From: Bacteroidota bacterium
Lineage (GTDB): Bacteria; Bacteroidota; Bacteroidia; Flavobacteriales_E; Vicingaceae
Reading direction: 5' to 3'
DNA: 64,000 bases
NCBI GenBank assembly: GCA_016183805.1
Contig: JACPDX010000007.1
Span: 1-64,000, forward strand
Position 1 is the first letter of the stretch; every line of letters starts with the position of its first letter. Shown piece after piece: positions 44,117 to 51,477 of this stretch. Made by a program: the position numbers and the translations under genes. The notes below the pieces were generated by a model. That model had not been told where the DNA came from, did no database searches, and was given only the letters and a program-made list of their open reading frames with translations.

Positions 44117-44566
44117 ATGAAAAAAAATATCTTAGCAATATCAATTTGGCTTGGCTTGCTTGCTTCATTTACATCGTGTAGTATTGAGCCTAAAGAAATT
44201 AACTATGGTAATGACCATTGTTTTAATTGTGATATGACTGTTGTTGATAAAACACATGCAGCTCAATATGTTACAAAAAAGGGAAAAGCTTATGTTTTTG
44301 ATGCTGTTGAATGTTTGATGATGAAGCTTGAGAAAGAAAAAAATGATGAGCCCGAAGATTCCGAGTTCTGTTGCCACAAGCAAAAAGACATTCGGCGGCG
44401 GCTGATACTCGTATGATTCGCGGCCGCTCGCGACTTCCGCATACACGGCCGACGTGATGTTACCAAGACCGACTCCGGTGACCCAGAAATTGCAAATCAG
44501 TTCTTAAAAGAAAATGGTGGGGAAATATTTTCATGGGAACAATTAAAATCAAAATATTCCGACTAA
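44117..44566 (+). pseudogene. nosL: NosL copper-chaperone lipoprotein gene with its middle replaced by foreign DNA
   Basis: The 5' part (44117 to about 44347) reads a normal NosL: lipobox FTSCSIEPKEINYG, HCFNCDMTVVDKTHAAQYVT with the Cys-x2-Cys metal site, VFDAVECLMMKLEKEKND. The 3' part (about 44487-44566) reads EIANQFLKENGGEIFSWEQL and SKYSD before the stop, a normal NosL end, in the same frame. Between them lies a GC-rich stretch with an in-frame TGA at 44414-44416, so a product would stop after 99 residues. The missing middle normally carries the SPMG-type segment. The total of 150 codons equals what an intact NosL would need. See the separate entry for the foreign segment. NosL delivers copper to NosZ. 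Confidence 0.85.
44347..44487 (-). other. foreign GC-rich segment encoding an O-antigen ligase/polymerase fragment
   Basis: About 58% GC by hand count over 44350-44484 in surroundings near 30%. Read on the minus strand it is one uninterrupted frame with GVGLGNITSAVYAEVASG followed by YEYQPPPNVFLLVATELGIF, the typical NVFLLVxxELGIFGL signature of O-antigen ligase/Wzy_C-family membrane proteins, in the normal order. The frame runs into nosL antisense sequence at both ends, so it is a bare internal fragment without start or stop of its own. It is either an assembly chimera or an illegitimate insertion; codon use differs sharply from the host. Confidence 0.75.
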
Positions 44567-44567
44567 A

Positions 44568-45800
44568 ATGAGATTTTTTCTAATTCTATTTTTATTGGTT
44601 ACTATTTGCTTACAAGCAAACACAATTAAAGTATGTGAGTCGTGTAAAATAAAAACAATAAAAGAAGCTATTCTTTTGGCAAAAGATGGAGATACTGTTT
44701 CAGTAAAAAAAGGAATTTATAAAGAAACTAAAATCAATGTCGATAAATCAATTTACATTATCGGAGAAGATTATCCCACGCTAGATGGACAAAATAAAAC
44801 AGAAAGTATTTTTGCGGCAAAAGCAATTGATTTTGTTATTTCAGGTTTTATTTTTAAAAATGTAGGGCTGAGTTATACCAAAGAGATTGCAGCTATATAT
44901 GTTTCGAATAGTACAAATTTTAACATAAAAAATAATGTTTTAGAAGATGTTTTTTATGGCTTTATTATTCAAAGTTCCAACTTTGGTTTAATACAAAACA
45001 ATAAAATAACCGGTAAATCAATAAACGAAACAACTTCTGGTAATGGTATTCATGTATGGAAATGTAAAAATTTAAGAATTGAGCAAAATATTGTTAAAGG
45101 CATGAGAGATGGTGTTTATTTAGAATTTGTAAATAATAGCTTTATTTCTAATAATACCAGCCAAAATAATGTGAGGTATGGTTTACATTTTATGTTTTCA
45201 AATAACAATGAATATCATCACAATGAATTTAGAGAAAATGGTGCAGGAGTGGCTGTCATGTTTTCTAAATCTATAAAAATGCATCACAATACCTTTCATT
45301 TTAATTGGGGTGCAGCATCTTACGGTTTGCTTTTAAAAGAAATTAATGATGCTGAGATTTATGATAATATTTTTGAACAAAATACCATTGGAATAAACAT
45401 TGAAGGCTGTAATAGAATTAGTTACAAAAACAATCATTTTATCAGAAACGGTTGGGCATTAAAATTTAGGGGCGGGTGTTATAAAAACATATTCGAGTTC
45501 AATAACTTTGTGAGTAATGCCTTTGATTTATCTTACAATAGTAAGCTAAACGATAACAAATTTGAAGCAAATTATTGGAGCGATTATACAGGTTATGATT
45601 TGGATAAAAATGGGATAGGAGATGTAGCTTATCGCCCGGTAAAATTATTCTCATACATTGTAAATAATACTCCTGAGACTTTGATTTTGTTACGAAGTCT
45701 GTTCGTAGATATAATTAATTTTTCAGAAAAAGTATCGCCGGTTTTTACCCCCGACAATTTAATAGATGCAAAACCATTGATGAAACCTATAGAATTGTAA
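44568..45800 (+). CDS. nosD: NosD, nitrous oxide reductase maturation protein
   Basis: 410 residues. Signal peptide (FFLILFLLVTICLQANT). It is a right-handed beta-helix of PbH1/CASH repeats rich in Asn (FNIKNNVLEDVFYGFIIQSS, NEYHHNEFRENGAGVAVMFS, YKNNHFIRNGWALKFRGG) and ends with the NosD tail FEANYWSDYTGYDLDKNGIGD and YRPVKLFSYIV. Periplasmic; works with NosF and NosY to build the CuZ centre. It starts 1 base after the nosL stop, so nosL-D-F-Y form one unit. Confidence 0.95.
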   Translation: MRFFLILFLLVTICLQANTIKVCESCKIKTIKEAILLAKDGDTVSVKKGIYKETKINVDKSIYIIGEDYPTLDGQNKTESIFAAKAIDFVISGFIFKNVGLSYTKEIAAIYVSNSTNFNIKNNVLEDVFYGFIIQSSNFGLIQNNKITGKSINETTSGNGIHVWKCKNLRIEQNIVKGMRDGVYLEFVNNSFISNNTSQNNVRYGLHFMFSNNNEYHHNEFRENGAGVAVMFSKSIKMHHNTFHFNWGAASYGLLLKEINDAEIYDNIFEQNTIGINIEGCNRISYKNNHFIRNGWALKFRGGCYKNIFEFNNFVSNAFDLSYNSKLNDNKFEANYWSDYTGYDLDKNGIGDVAYRPVKLFSYIVNNTPETLILLRSLFVDIINFSEKVSPVFTPDNLIDAKPLMKPIEL

Positions 45801-45810
45801 ATAGTTTAAG

Positions 45811-46518
45811 ATGATAGAGATAAAAAACTTAACAAAAAAATTTGGTAAGCTAGTCGTTTTAGATGGCTTAGATTTAGACATAAAATCGGGTGGAATTTTT
45901 GCCGTTTTAGGACCCAATGGATCAGGAAAAACAACGCTAATAAAAAGCATTTTAGGAATGGTTATTCCGAATTCCGGAGAAATTACAATTGACAATATTT
46001 CAGTATTAAAACAGTGGGAGTATAGAAACGAAATTAATTATTTACCTCAAATTGCAAATTTTCCTGCAAATTTAACTGTGGTAGAATTAATAGAAATGGT
46101 TAAAAATTTACGGCCTAAAAAATCTAACGAAAATGAGTTAATCACACTTTTTGGCTTGACACCCTTTTTAAATCAAAAACTAGGAAACTTATCCGGCGGA
46201 ACTAAACAAAAAGTGAATATCATATTAACTTTTATGTTTGATAGCAATTTAATTATTTTAGATGAGCCAACAAATGGATTAGATCCTGTTGCATTAATTC
46301 ATTTAAAAGAAATCATAAAACAGGAAAAGGAAAAAGGCAAAACATTAATAATTACCACTCACATCATGGGTTTAGTAGAAGAAATCGCTGATGAGATTGT
46401 GTTTTTATTAGACGGCAAAATATATTTTAGAGGAAGTGTGGCTGATTTAAAAAATCAAACCAATCAAACCAATATTGAACATGCTATTGCTCACTTATTA
46501 ACTAAAGAAAATGTTTAA
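45811..46518 (+). CDS. nosF: NosF, ABC transporter ATPase
   Basis: 235 residues. Walker A GPNGSGKTTLIKS (about 34-46), signature LSGGTKQKVN (about 128-137), Walker B LIILDEPTNGLDP (about 148-160), H-loop TTHIMG. Energises NosFY-dependent CuZ assembly. It follows nosD by 10 bases and overlaps nosY by 8 bases. Confidence 0.95.
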   Translation: MIEIKNLTKKFGKLVVLDGLDLDIKSGGIFAVLGPNGSGKTTLIKSILGMVIPNSGEITIDNISVLKQWEYRNEINYLPQIANFPANLTVVELIEMVKNLRPKKSNENELITLFGLTPFLNQKLGNLSGGTKQKVNIILTFMFDSNLIILDEPTNGLDPVALIHLKEIIKQEKEKGKTLIITTHIMGLVEEIADEIVFLLDGKIYFRGSVADLKNQTNQTNIEHAIAHLLTKENV

Positions 46519-47293
46519 AATAATAAAATATAGTTTTTACGATTTAATGCGTAGCCGTTGGAGTTACGTATATTTTGCATTTTATTTTGCTTTAGGTTTT
46601 GTGTTATTATTTTTAAACAACGACATCAATAAAGCAGTTATTACTTTAATGAACATTATTATTGTTTTAACACCGTTGATAGGTACAATTTTTGGCGTAA
46701 TGTATTATTACAATTCTAAAGAATTTACCGAGTTACTTCTTGCTCAGCCCATAAAAAGAAATCGGATATTTTTAGGACAATATTTAGGAGTGTCATTTTC
46801 TTTAGCATTAAGTTTGGTATTAGGATTAGGAGTTCCTTTTGTAATTTATGGGCTATTTAACTCACCAGCTATTTTTGATTTTGTTTTATTACTGATTACC
46901 GGTACATTTCTAAATTTTATTTTTGTTGCATTGGCTTTTAATATTGCTTTATCTAATGAAAATCGAATTAAAGGATTTGGTTATGCAATTTTAATGTGGT
47001 TGTTTTTAGCGGTTGTTTACGATGGATTATTTTTAATATCATTGGTTATATTCAACGAATATCCATTGGATAAAATTTCATTATTTGCCACCATGTTTAA
47101 TCCTATTGATTTATCTCGAATATTAATTATACTTAAACTCGATATCTCAGCCTTACTTGGCTATACCGGTGCAGTATTTCAACAGTTTTTTGGTACTTTA
47201 TTAGGAATGATTATATCATTTGTAGTATTGTCTTTTTGGGTTATTTTGCCAGTTGGTAGAATTGCATTAAAAGCAAATAAAAAGGATTTTTAA
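46511..47293 (+). CDS. nosY: NosY, ABC transporter permease
   Basis: 260 residues with six hydrophobic helices (about 20-38, 45-70, 90-115, 125-148, 158-185 and 225-250) and the cytoplasmic segment YYYNSKEFTELLLAQPIKRNRIFLGQYLG typical of ABC-2 permeases of the NosY type. Partner of NosF; overlaps it by 8 bases. Last gene of the nos cluster, followed by a perfect bidirectional hairpin. Confidence 0.94.
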   Translation: MFKIIKYSFYDLMRSRWSYVYFAFYFALGFVLLFLNNDINKAVITLMNIIIVLTPLIGTIFGVMYYYNSKEFTELLLAQPIKRNRIFLGQYLGVSFSLALSLVLGLGVPFVIYGLFNSPAIFDFVLLLITGTFLNFIFVALAFNIALSNENRIKGFGYAILMWLFLAVVYDGLFLISLVIFNEYPLDKISLFATMFNPIDLSRILIILKLDISALLGYTGAVFQQFFGTLLGMIISFVVLSFWVILPVGRIALKANKKDF

Positions 47294-47319
47294 GTGCTTA
47301 TTCAAATTCATTAACATTA

Positions 47320-47361
47320 AAAAGACCTTTAATTCATTTTCGTTCGAATTAAAGGTCTTTT
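47320..47361. terminator. bidirectional terminator between nosY and the fasciclin gene
   Basis: AAAAGACCTTTAATTC (47320-47335) and GAATTAAAGGTCTTTT (47346-47361) are perfect 16-bp arms around a 10-base loop, with A-run and T-run ends. Fits termination of nosY and of the convergent fasciclin gene. Confidence 0.9.
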
Positions 47362-47388
47362 AAACCTAACTTAATTAAAGAATGTATA

Positions 47389-47973
47389 TTATTTTGGTAA
47401 AATTACCTTGTCAACCACATTTATAATTCCATTTGAAGTTTGTATAGTGCCAATTACCTTAGCTCCTCCTACAAAAACATCTTCACCTTCAACCGTAACT
47501 TCCAGGTAATCTCCGGTTGCAGTATAAATTTTTCTTCCTTTTGTAGCTTCTTTCATTAATGCTTTTTTATCGAAAGACCCTGGAGCAGCATGTCTGGTTA
47601 AAATGTTTGTTAATTTTTCTTTGTTTTCTGGTTTAAGTAAATCCTCAACCGTTCCTGTAGGGAGAGCATCAAATGCTGCGTTAACAGGTGCAAATACGGT
47701 TAAAGGTCCGGCATTTACCAAAATATGTTCAATATGTGCAGCTTGTACCGCCGCAACAAGAGTAGAATGGTCTTTCGAACCAATTGCTACTTGCAGAATA
47801 TTGGGATCAGAAGTTTCATCAACAACAGAGGCTTGTCCTAAAGGAGTATTGTTGGTAGTTTCTGTTGTCATTTTTACGTCGTTACCATCGTTAACTTCAT
47901 TTTTATTATTACCGCACGAACTTAGCATGACAACCGATGCTAAAACGTAAATTGATTTTTTAAGTAGTTTCAT
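47389..47973 (-). CDS. fasciclin (FAS1) domain lipoprotein
   Basis: 194 residues. Lipobox VVMLSSCGNNKNE (Cys about 20), an acidic linker, then one FAS1 domain (about 60-192): HSTLVAAVQAAHIEHILVNAGPLTVFAPVNAAFDALP, TNILTRHAAPG and NGIINVVDKVILPK. The linker also has DPNILQVAIGSKDH. FAS1 lipoproteins are surface or periplasmic adhesion/redox-associated proteins whose role next to nos genes is not established. A perfect Fnr-type box lies about 115 bases upstream, suggesting co-regulation with nosZ (inference). Confidence 0.93.
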   Translation of the reverse strand: MKLLKKSIYVLASVVMLSSCGNNKNEVNDGNDVKMTTETTNNTPLGQASVVDETSDPNILQVAIGSKDHSTLVAAVQAAHIEHILVNAGPLTVFAPVNAAFDALPTGTVEDLLKPENKEKLTNILTRHAAPGSFDKKALMKEATKGRKIYTATGDYLEVTVEGEDVFVGGAKVIGTIQTSNGIINVVDKVILPK

Positions 47974-48442
47974 ATTTTGTGTGAATTATTTTTTAATATT
48001 AATAAACAATTTTACAACAATAAAACGATATTTTAAATGATTGTTCTCAACTTAAAATCTGCTATTTAGAAGTTGAAATATTGATTTAAATCATATTTAA
48101 ATAAATATTTAACTTGAATTTCTCTTCAAAAATTCATTTTATTTATTCAAAATATGATTTATCTCTTTTATAATCTTAACCAGAAGTAGAATCAGATAAT
48201 TTTGTTGTTCGATGAAATCTAAAAGTCAGCCCTTATTTGTTAATTTGCTAAAATGTAAATTAACATTTTTTTAACAAATCTATTTTTTAACCAATTTTAA
48301 GAAAAAATTTATGTTCAAATTTTAGGGTGCGACAATATGTTTTTTGTAACTTGTTAATAATTAAGTTAATAAAATTATTACAAATTATTATTAATGTTTA
48401 AAACTAGAGATACATTTGCCTACCTAAAATTAATTAATAACT
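47974..48442. other. 469-bp gap between the fasciclin gene and the Ala/Glu-rich lipoprotein gene
   Basis: Very AT-rich divergent promoter region. Contains the Fnr-like box TTGATTTAAATCAT (48081-48094) nearer the fasciclin gene. No gene or structured RNA was recognised in the rest. Confidence 0.6.
48081..48094 (-). promoter_or_regulatory. Fnr-like box upstream of the fasciclin gene
   Basis: TTGATTTAAATCAT contains the perfect 12-bp palindrome TGATTTAAATCA and matches the Fnr consensus TTGAT-N4-ATCAA at 9 of 10 positions. Centred about 115 bases from the fasciclin ATG. Confidence 0.55.
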
Positions 48443-48688
48443 ATGAAAAAATTTATGATTTTACCAGTTGCTATGATAGCATTAATGGTAGTGGCTTGCG
48501 GACCAAGTCAAGAAGAAATTGCTGCACAAGAAAAAGCTGTTGCTGATTCAGTTGCTGCTTATGATGCACAAGTTGCTGCTGAAGCTGAGGCTGCTGCTGC
48601 CGCTGCTGCTGCTGAGGCTGCTGCTGCTGCTGAGGCTGCTGCTGCTGCTGAAGCTGCTGCTGCTACTGAAGCTGCTCCTGCAAAATAA
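48443..48688 (+). CDS. small Ala/Glu-rich lipoprotein
   Basis: 81 residues. Signal peptide with lipobox (IALMVVACGPSQEE, Cys about 19), then a helix-forming tail made almost only of Ala and Glu (pattern EAAAAA repeated about four times, about 50-75) encoded by GCT/GAG codon runs. It may form a single extended helix between membrane and cell wall, like Lpp-type spacers, but it lacks a terminal Lys attachment pattern beyond APAK. Convergent with the acetyl-CoA hydrolase gene, with a terminator between. Confidence 0.8.
   Translation: MKKFMILPVAMIALMVVACGPSQEEIAAQEKAVADSVAAYDAQVAAEAEAAAAAAAAEAAAAAEAAAAAEAAAATEAAPAK
48580..48680. repeat. GCT trinucleotide-rich microsatellite inside the lipoprotein gene
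   Basis: About 100 bases of GCT repeats interrupted by GAG/GAA and GCC codons. Slippage in units of three would change the length of the Ala/Glu helix without breaking the frame. Confidence 0.7.
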
Positions 48689-48714
48689 TTTTGAATTAAT
48701 CGAAATTAAACGAG

Positions 48715-48748
48715 ATGGGGATTTTCTTAGAAAATCCCCATTTTTATT
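48715..48748 (+). terminator. intrinsic terminator after the Ala/Glu-rich lipoprotein gene
   Basis: ATGGGGATTTT (48715-48725), loop CTTAG, AAAATCCCCAT (48731-48741), then TTTTTATTTG. Perfect 11-bp stem about 26 bases after the stop. Confidence 0.85.
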
Positions 48749-48807
48749 TGTATTGGATTGATATAATGATGTTGTTCCACCAAAATATTGAAGTTACATC
48801 AAGTTTC

Positions 48808-50082
48808 TTATACCGTAATTCCAGCCTCAAAATAATATTTTTCAATATTTTCCTGATGGTTAGGATGAGCAATTTTAACCAAAGCATTTACTCGCTGTTT
48901 AATGGTTTTTCCGTACAAATCGGCAATCCCGTATTCGGTTACAACATAGTGAACATGAGCTCTTGTGGTCACAACTCCTGCTCCTTGTTTTAAAAAAGGT
49001 ACTATCCGGCTAATACCGTTGCTGGTTTGCGATGGAAGTGCAATAATAGCTTTTCCGCCATTACTTAAAGAAGCACCTCGGATAAAATCCATTTGTCCAC
49101 CCACTCCGGAATACATTTTTGAGCCTATCGAATCTGCACAAACTTGTCCAGTTACATCAATTTCAATAGCGGAGTTGATAGCAACCATTTTTGGGTTTTG
49201 TTTAATGATAGAAACATCATTAACGTAATCAGCACTTCGCAACTCAACAAAAGGGTTATCATCTACATAATCATAAAGTTTTTTACTTCCCATTAAAAAT
49301 GTAGATAAGGCTCTTCCCGGATTAATTCCTTTTCTATTTCCATTAATCACATCATTTAGTATCAAATCGATTACACCATCAGAAAACATTTCGGTATGTA
49401 TTCCTAAATTTTTATGGTTTACTAAACGAGAGAGAACGGCATTCGGAATAGAACCAATCCCCATTTGTAAAGTACTGCCATTTTCTATCATGTCAGCAAT
49501 GTAATGAGCAATTTTATTTTCTATTTCATTGGGTTTGCTCAAAAATAATTCAGGAATATCTTCTTCGTGTTCGATAAAAGTATCTAATTCCGAAAGATGA
49601 ATAATTCCATCACCGTGAACCCGAGGCATTTTTGGGTTAATTTGAGCGATTACGTGTTTTGCATTATCAATTGCCGCTAAGGTAGCTTCAACGGAAACTC
49701 CTAAAGAACAATATCCATGTTTATCGGGCGGAGAAACTTGAATCAATGCCACGTCAATGGGGATAATATTCCGTTTAAACAAAATAGGTAATTCACTCAA
49801 AAAAACAGGGGTGTAAGAGCCATTTCCTGCTTTTAGGGTATGTCTTACATTTTTGGCGATAAAAAATGAGTTTACATGAAAACTGTCTTTGTATAGAGGA
49901 TTGGCATAAGGAGCATCTCCTTCAGTGTGTAAATGACAAACTTCTACGTTTCTTAGCTCTTCATGTCGTGCCGACATTGCTTTAACCAAAGCTTTTGGAA
50001 CAGCTGCGGCTGCATGTAAATATACTCTATCGTTGTTTTTTATAATTTTTACAGCTTCTTCTGCTGAGACCGATTTGTACAT
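48808..50082 (-). CDS. acetyl-CoA hydrolase / CoA-transferase family protein
   Basis: 424 residues from ATG 50082 (MYKSVSAEEAVKIIKNNDRV); a TTG six codons upstream is less likely. CoA-transferase fold in two halves: NGSTLQMGIGSIPNAVLSRL (about 200-220) and the C-terminal VHYVVTEYGIADLYGKT (about 378-394), with the catalytic Glu in TEYGIADL. MYSGVGGQMDFIRGA is typical of acetate- or 4-hydroxybutyrate-CoA transferases. It moves CoA between acyl-CoA and acetate; the exact acyl partner cannot be read. An Fnr-like box lies about 75 bases upstream, so low-oxygen expression is possible. Confidence 0.92.
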   Translation of the reverse strand: MYKSVSAEEAVKIIKNNDRVYLHAAAAVPKALVKAMSARHEELRNVEVCHLHTEGDAPYANPLYKDSFHVNSFFIAKNVRHTLKAGNGSYTPVFLSELPILFKRNIIPIDVALIQVSPPDKHGYCSLGVSVEATLAAIDNAKHVIAQINPKMPRVHGDGIIHLSELDTFIEHEEDIPELFLSKPNEIENKIAHYIADMIENGSTLQMGIGSIPNAVLSRLVNHKNLGIHTEMFSDGVIDLILNDVINGNRKGINPGRALSTFLMGSKKLYDYVDDNPFVELRSADYVNDVSIIKQNPKMVAINSAIEIDVTGQVCADSIGSKMYSGVGGQMDFIRGASLSNGGKAIIALPSQTSNGISRIVPFLKQGAGVVTTRAHVHYVVTEYGIADLYGKTIKQRVNALVKIAHPNHQENIEKYYFEAGITV

Positions 50083-50149
50083 GGTATTTTTTTGATACAA
50101 ATTTCGGTATAACTTTTAAGATATTTCGTGAGTTATATATTGAATAAAA

Positions 50150-50163
50150 ATGATTTTTATCAA
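50150..50163 (-). promoter_or_regulatory. Fnr-like box upstream of the acetyl-CoA hydrolase gene
   Basis: ATGATTTTTATCAA matches TTGAT-N4-ATCAA at 9 of 10 positions and lies centred about 75 bases before ATG 50082, in the gap after the Crp/Fnr regulator gene. Confidence 0.5.
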
Positions 50164-50164
50164 A

Positions 50165-50192
50165 AAAAGAGGAGGTATTTCTTCCTCCTCTT
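50165..50192 (-). terminator. intrinsic terminator of the Rrf2-Crp/Fnr operon
   Basis: GAGGAGG (about 50168-50174) and CCTCCTC (about 50183-50189) form the stem. Read on the minus strand the hairpin is followed directly by a run of T (complement of 50163-50168). It lies about 60 bases after the Crp/Fnr stop codon. Confidence 0.75.
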
Positions 50193-50252
50193 TCTGAAAA
50201 CAAATCAAGAAACCAATTTTATAAAAACCGTAATTGGTATTTTTTAGATGTA

Positions 50253-50957
50253 TTAAATAGAAACAATGTCTTCTAACTTTTTTTGTTGTAATACTTTTAT
50301 TTTTTTTCCTTCAATTTCAAGAACCTTATCTTCTTTAAATTCGGCAAGCACTTTAGTAACCTGATTAGAGTTCAAACCAACTAATTCGGCAATATCTTGC
50401 CGACTCAAGTCTTCAATATTGTTTATTTCATGTAACGAATTTGTTCCCAATTTATCTACTAAAATTAAAAGTGCTTTTGCCACTTTTTCTCTTACATTAA
50501 ATACTGCCATATCCCTTAATCTCGATTCTTCGTAATTTAATTCGTCGGCAAGAAACAACATTAAATTAATGGTAAATTTTGGAGTATCTTCTAATATTTT
50601 ATAGAAAAATTTTTTGCTTACAAAACAAATCGATGAAGTGGTAATTGCCTCTGCCGAAACGGGATAAGTGTTTGTCGATGAAAACCCTCTGTGACCTAAA
50701 AAATCACCTTCACTACTTATCCTTACTATCTGATTTTTATTAAAAGCTCCTTTCTTAAATACTTTAATTTTTCCTGTTTGAATAAAATAAATACCATCTG
50801 TAGCACTTCCTTCATGAAAAACCATTTGTTTTTTTGAATATCGGTTAATAATTTTCATGGTATCCATTTCGTTCATCAATGAAATAGAACAATACTTTTT
50901 AATAAAACAATTTTCATTAAAACAATCGAGGCACGAGGTTTTATTTTTCATTGTCAA
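50253..50957 (-). CDS. Crp/Fnr family transcriptional regulator with N-terminal cysteine cluster
   Basis: 234 residues. The N-terminus has four close cysteines (SCLDCFNENCFIKKYC, spacing C-x2-C-x4-C-x5-C), which could bind an oxygen- or NO-sensitive Fe-S cluster as in Fnr. Cyclic-nucleotide-binding-like beta roll (about 40-130, GIYFIQTGKIKVFKKG, GDFLGHRGF). C-terminal winged helix (about 180-228) with recognition helix QDIAELVGLNSNQVTKVLAEF. It overlaps the upstream Rrf2 gene by 4 bases. It is a candidate regulator of the Fnr-like boxes at 40715, 48081, 50150 and perhaps 28205. Confidence 0.92.
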   Translation of the reverse strand: MTMKNKTSCLDCFNENCFIKKYCSISLMNEMDTMKIINRYSKKQMVFHEGSATDGIYFIQTGKIKVFKKGAFNKNQIVRISSEGDFLGHRGFSSTNTYPVSAEAITTSSICFVSKKFFYKILEDTPKFTINLMLFLADELNYEESRLRDMAVFNVREKVAKALLILVDKLGTNSLHEINNIEDLSRQDIAELVGLNSNQVTKVLAEFKEDKVLEIEGKKIKVLQQKKLEDIVSI

Positions 50958-51397
50958 TAGCCGGGTAAATTCCTAATAAAAGCGTTTCCTTCCTCTATTT
51001 TTATAATTAAATCTGATATTTTTTTCTCGTTAAATAAAAAGTATAAACCATCCCTATAAATTTTAAAATCGTCATGGAGTGGGCATGGGTGAGTTTCCGA
51101 ACATTCGTTTAAACCTAGTCCACAATTGGTAAAAAATGCTAAACCATCCATTACATCAACAACATCTAAAAGAGAAACTTCTTTCGATTTATCATTCAAA
51201 TAAAATCCGCCATTTGGCCCTTTTACTGATTGAACGATGTCGTGTTTAACCAACCGCTGTAATATCTTACTCAAAAAATGTACAGGTAAATCTAGCTCCT
51301 GAGCAATTTCTTTAATACCGAATTTATGCTTAAAGGTCGCATGATGACCTATATAGATGATTGATCGAAGAGCGTATATACAAGATTTTGATAACAT
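50954..51397 (-). CDS. Rrf2 family regulator with three conserved cysteines (NsrR/IscR-like)
   Basis: 147 residues. Winged-helix N-terminus (YALRSIIYIGHH, FGIKEIAQELDLPVHFLSKILQRLVKHDIVQSVKGPNGGFYL) followed by the Fe-S cysteine segment TNCGLGLNECSETHPCPLHD (about 91-110, C-x6-C-x5-C), matching the cluster-binding pattern of IscR/NsrR-type sensors. Neighbouring RIC and Crp/Fnr genes favour nitric-oxide or redox sensing. Co-transcribed with the Crp/Fnr gene, which starts inside its stop codon region. Confidence 0.92.
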   Translation of the reverse strand: MLSKSCIYALRSIIYIGHHATFKHKFGIKEIAQELDLPVHFLSKILQRLVKHDIVQSVKGPNGGFYLNDKSKEVSLLDVVDVMDGLAFFTNCGLGLNECSETHPCPLHDDFKIYRDGLYFLFNEKKISDLIIKIEEGNAFIRNLPGY

Positions 51398-51418
51398 TTC
51401 TATGGTTTAAAGTTTATA

Positions 51419-51456
51419 GTTCGATGTTTGAAGTTGAAAAACATCAAACATCGAAC
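51419..51456. repeat. intergenic inverted repeat between RIC and Rrf2 genes
   Basis: GTTCGATGTTTGA (51419-51431) and TCAAACATCGAAC (51444-51456) are perfect 13-bp arms. The flanks GGTTT (about 51404) and AAACC (about 51460) extend the symmetry. It may also serve as a terminator for the RIC transcript, although no clear T-tract follows on the minus strand. Confidence 0.6.
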
Positions 51457-51477
51457 ATCAAACCTTGAATGGTTTCT

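Noticed and set aside
44165-44446. minus-strand open frame over nosL, apparently a membrane protein
   Set aside because: Only its first third is O-antigen-ligase-like foreign sequence; the rest is nosL antisense. It is a fragment joined to a shadow frame, not a gene.
48519-48761. Leu-rich open frame overlapping the Ala/Glu-rich lipoprotein gene
   Set aside because: It is the GCT repeat read in another frame (CTG = Leu), without a signal or conserved composition.
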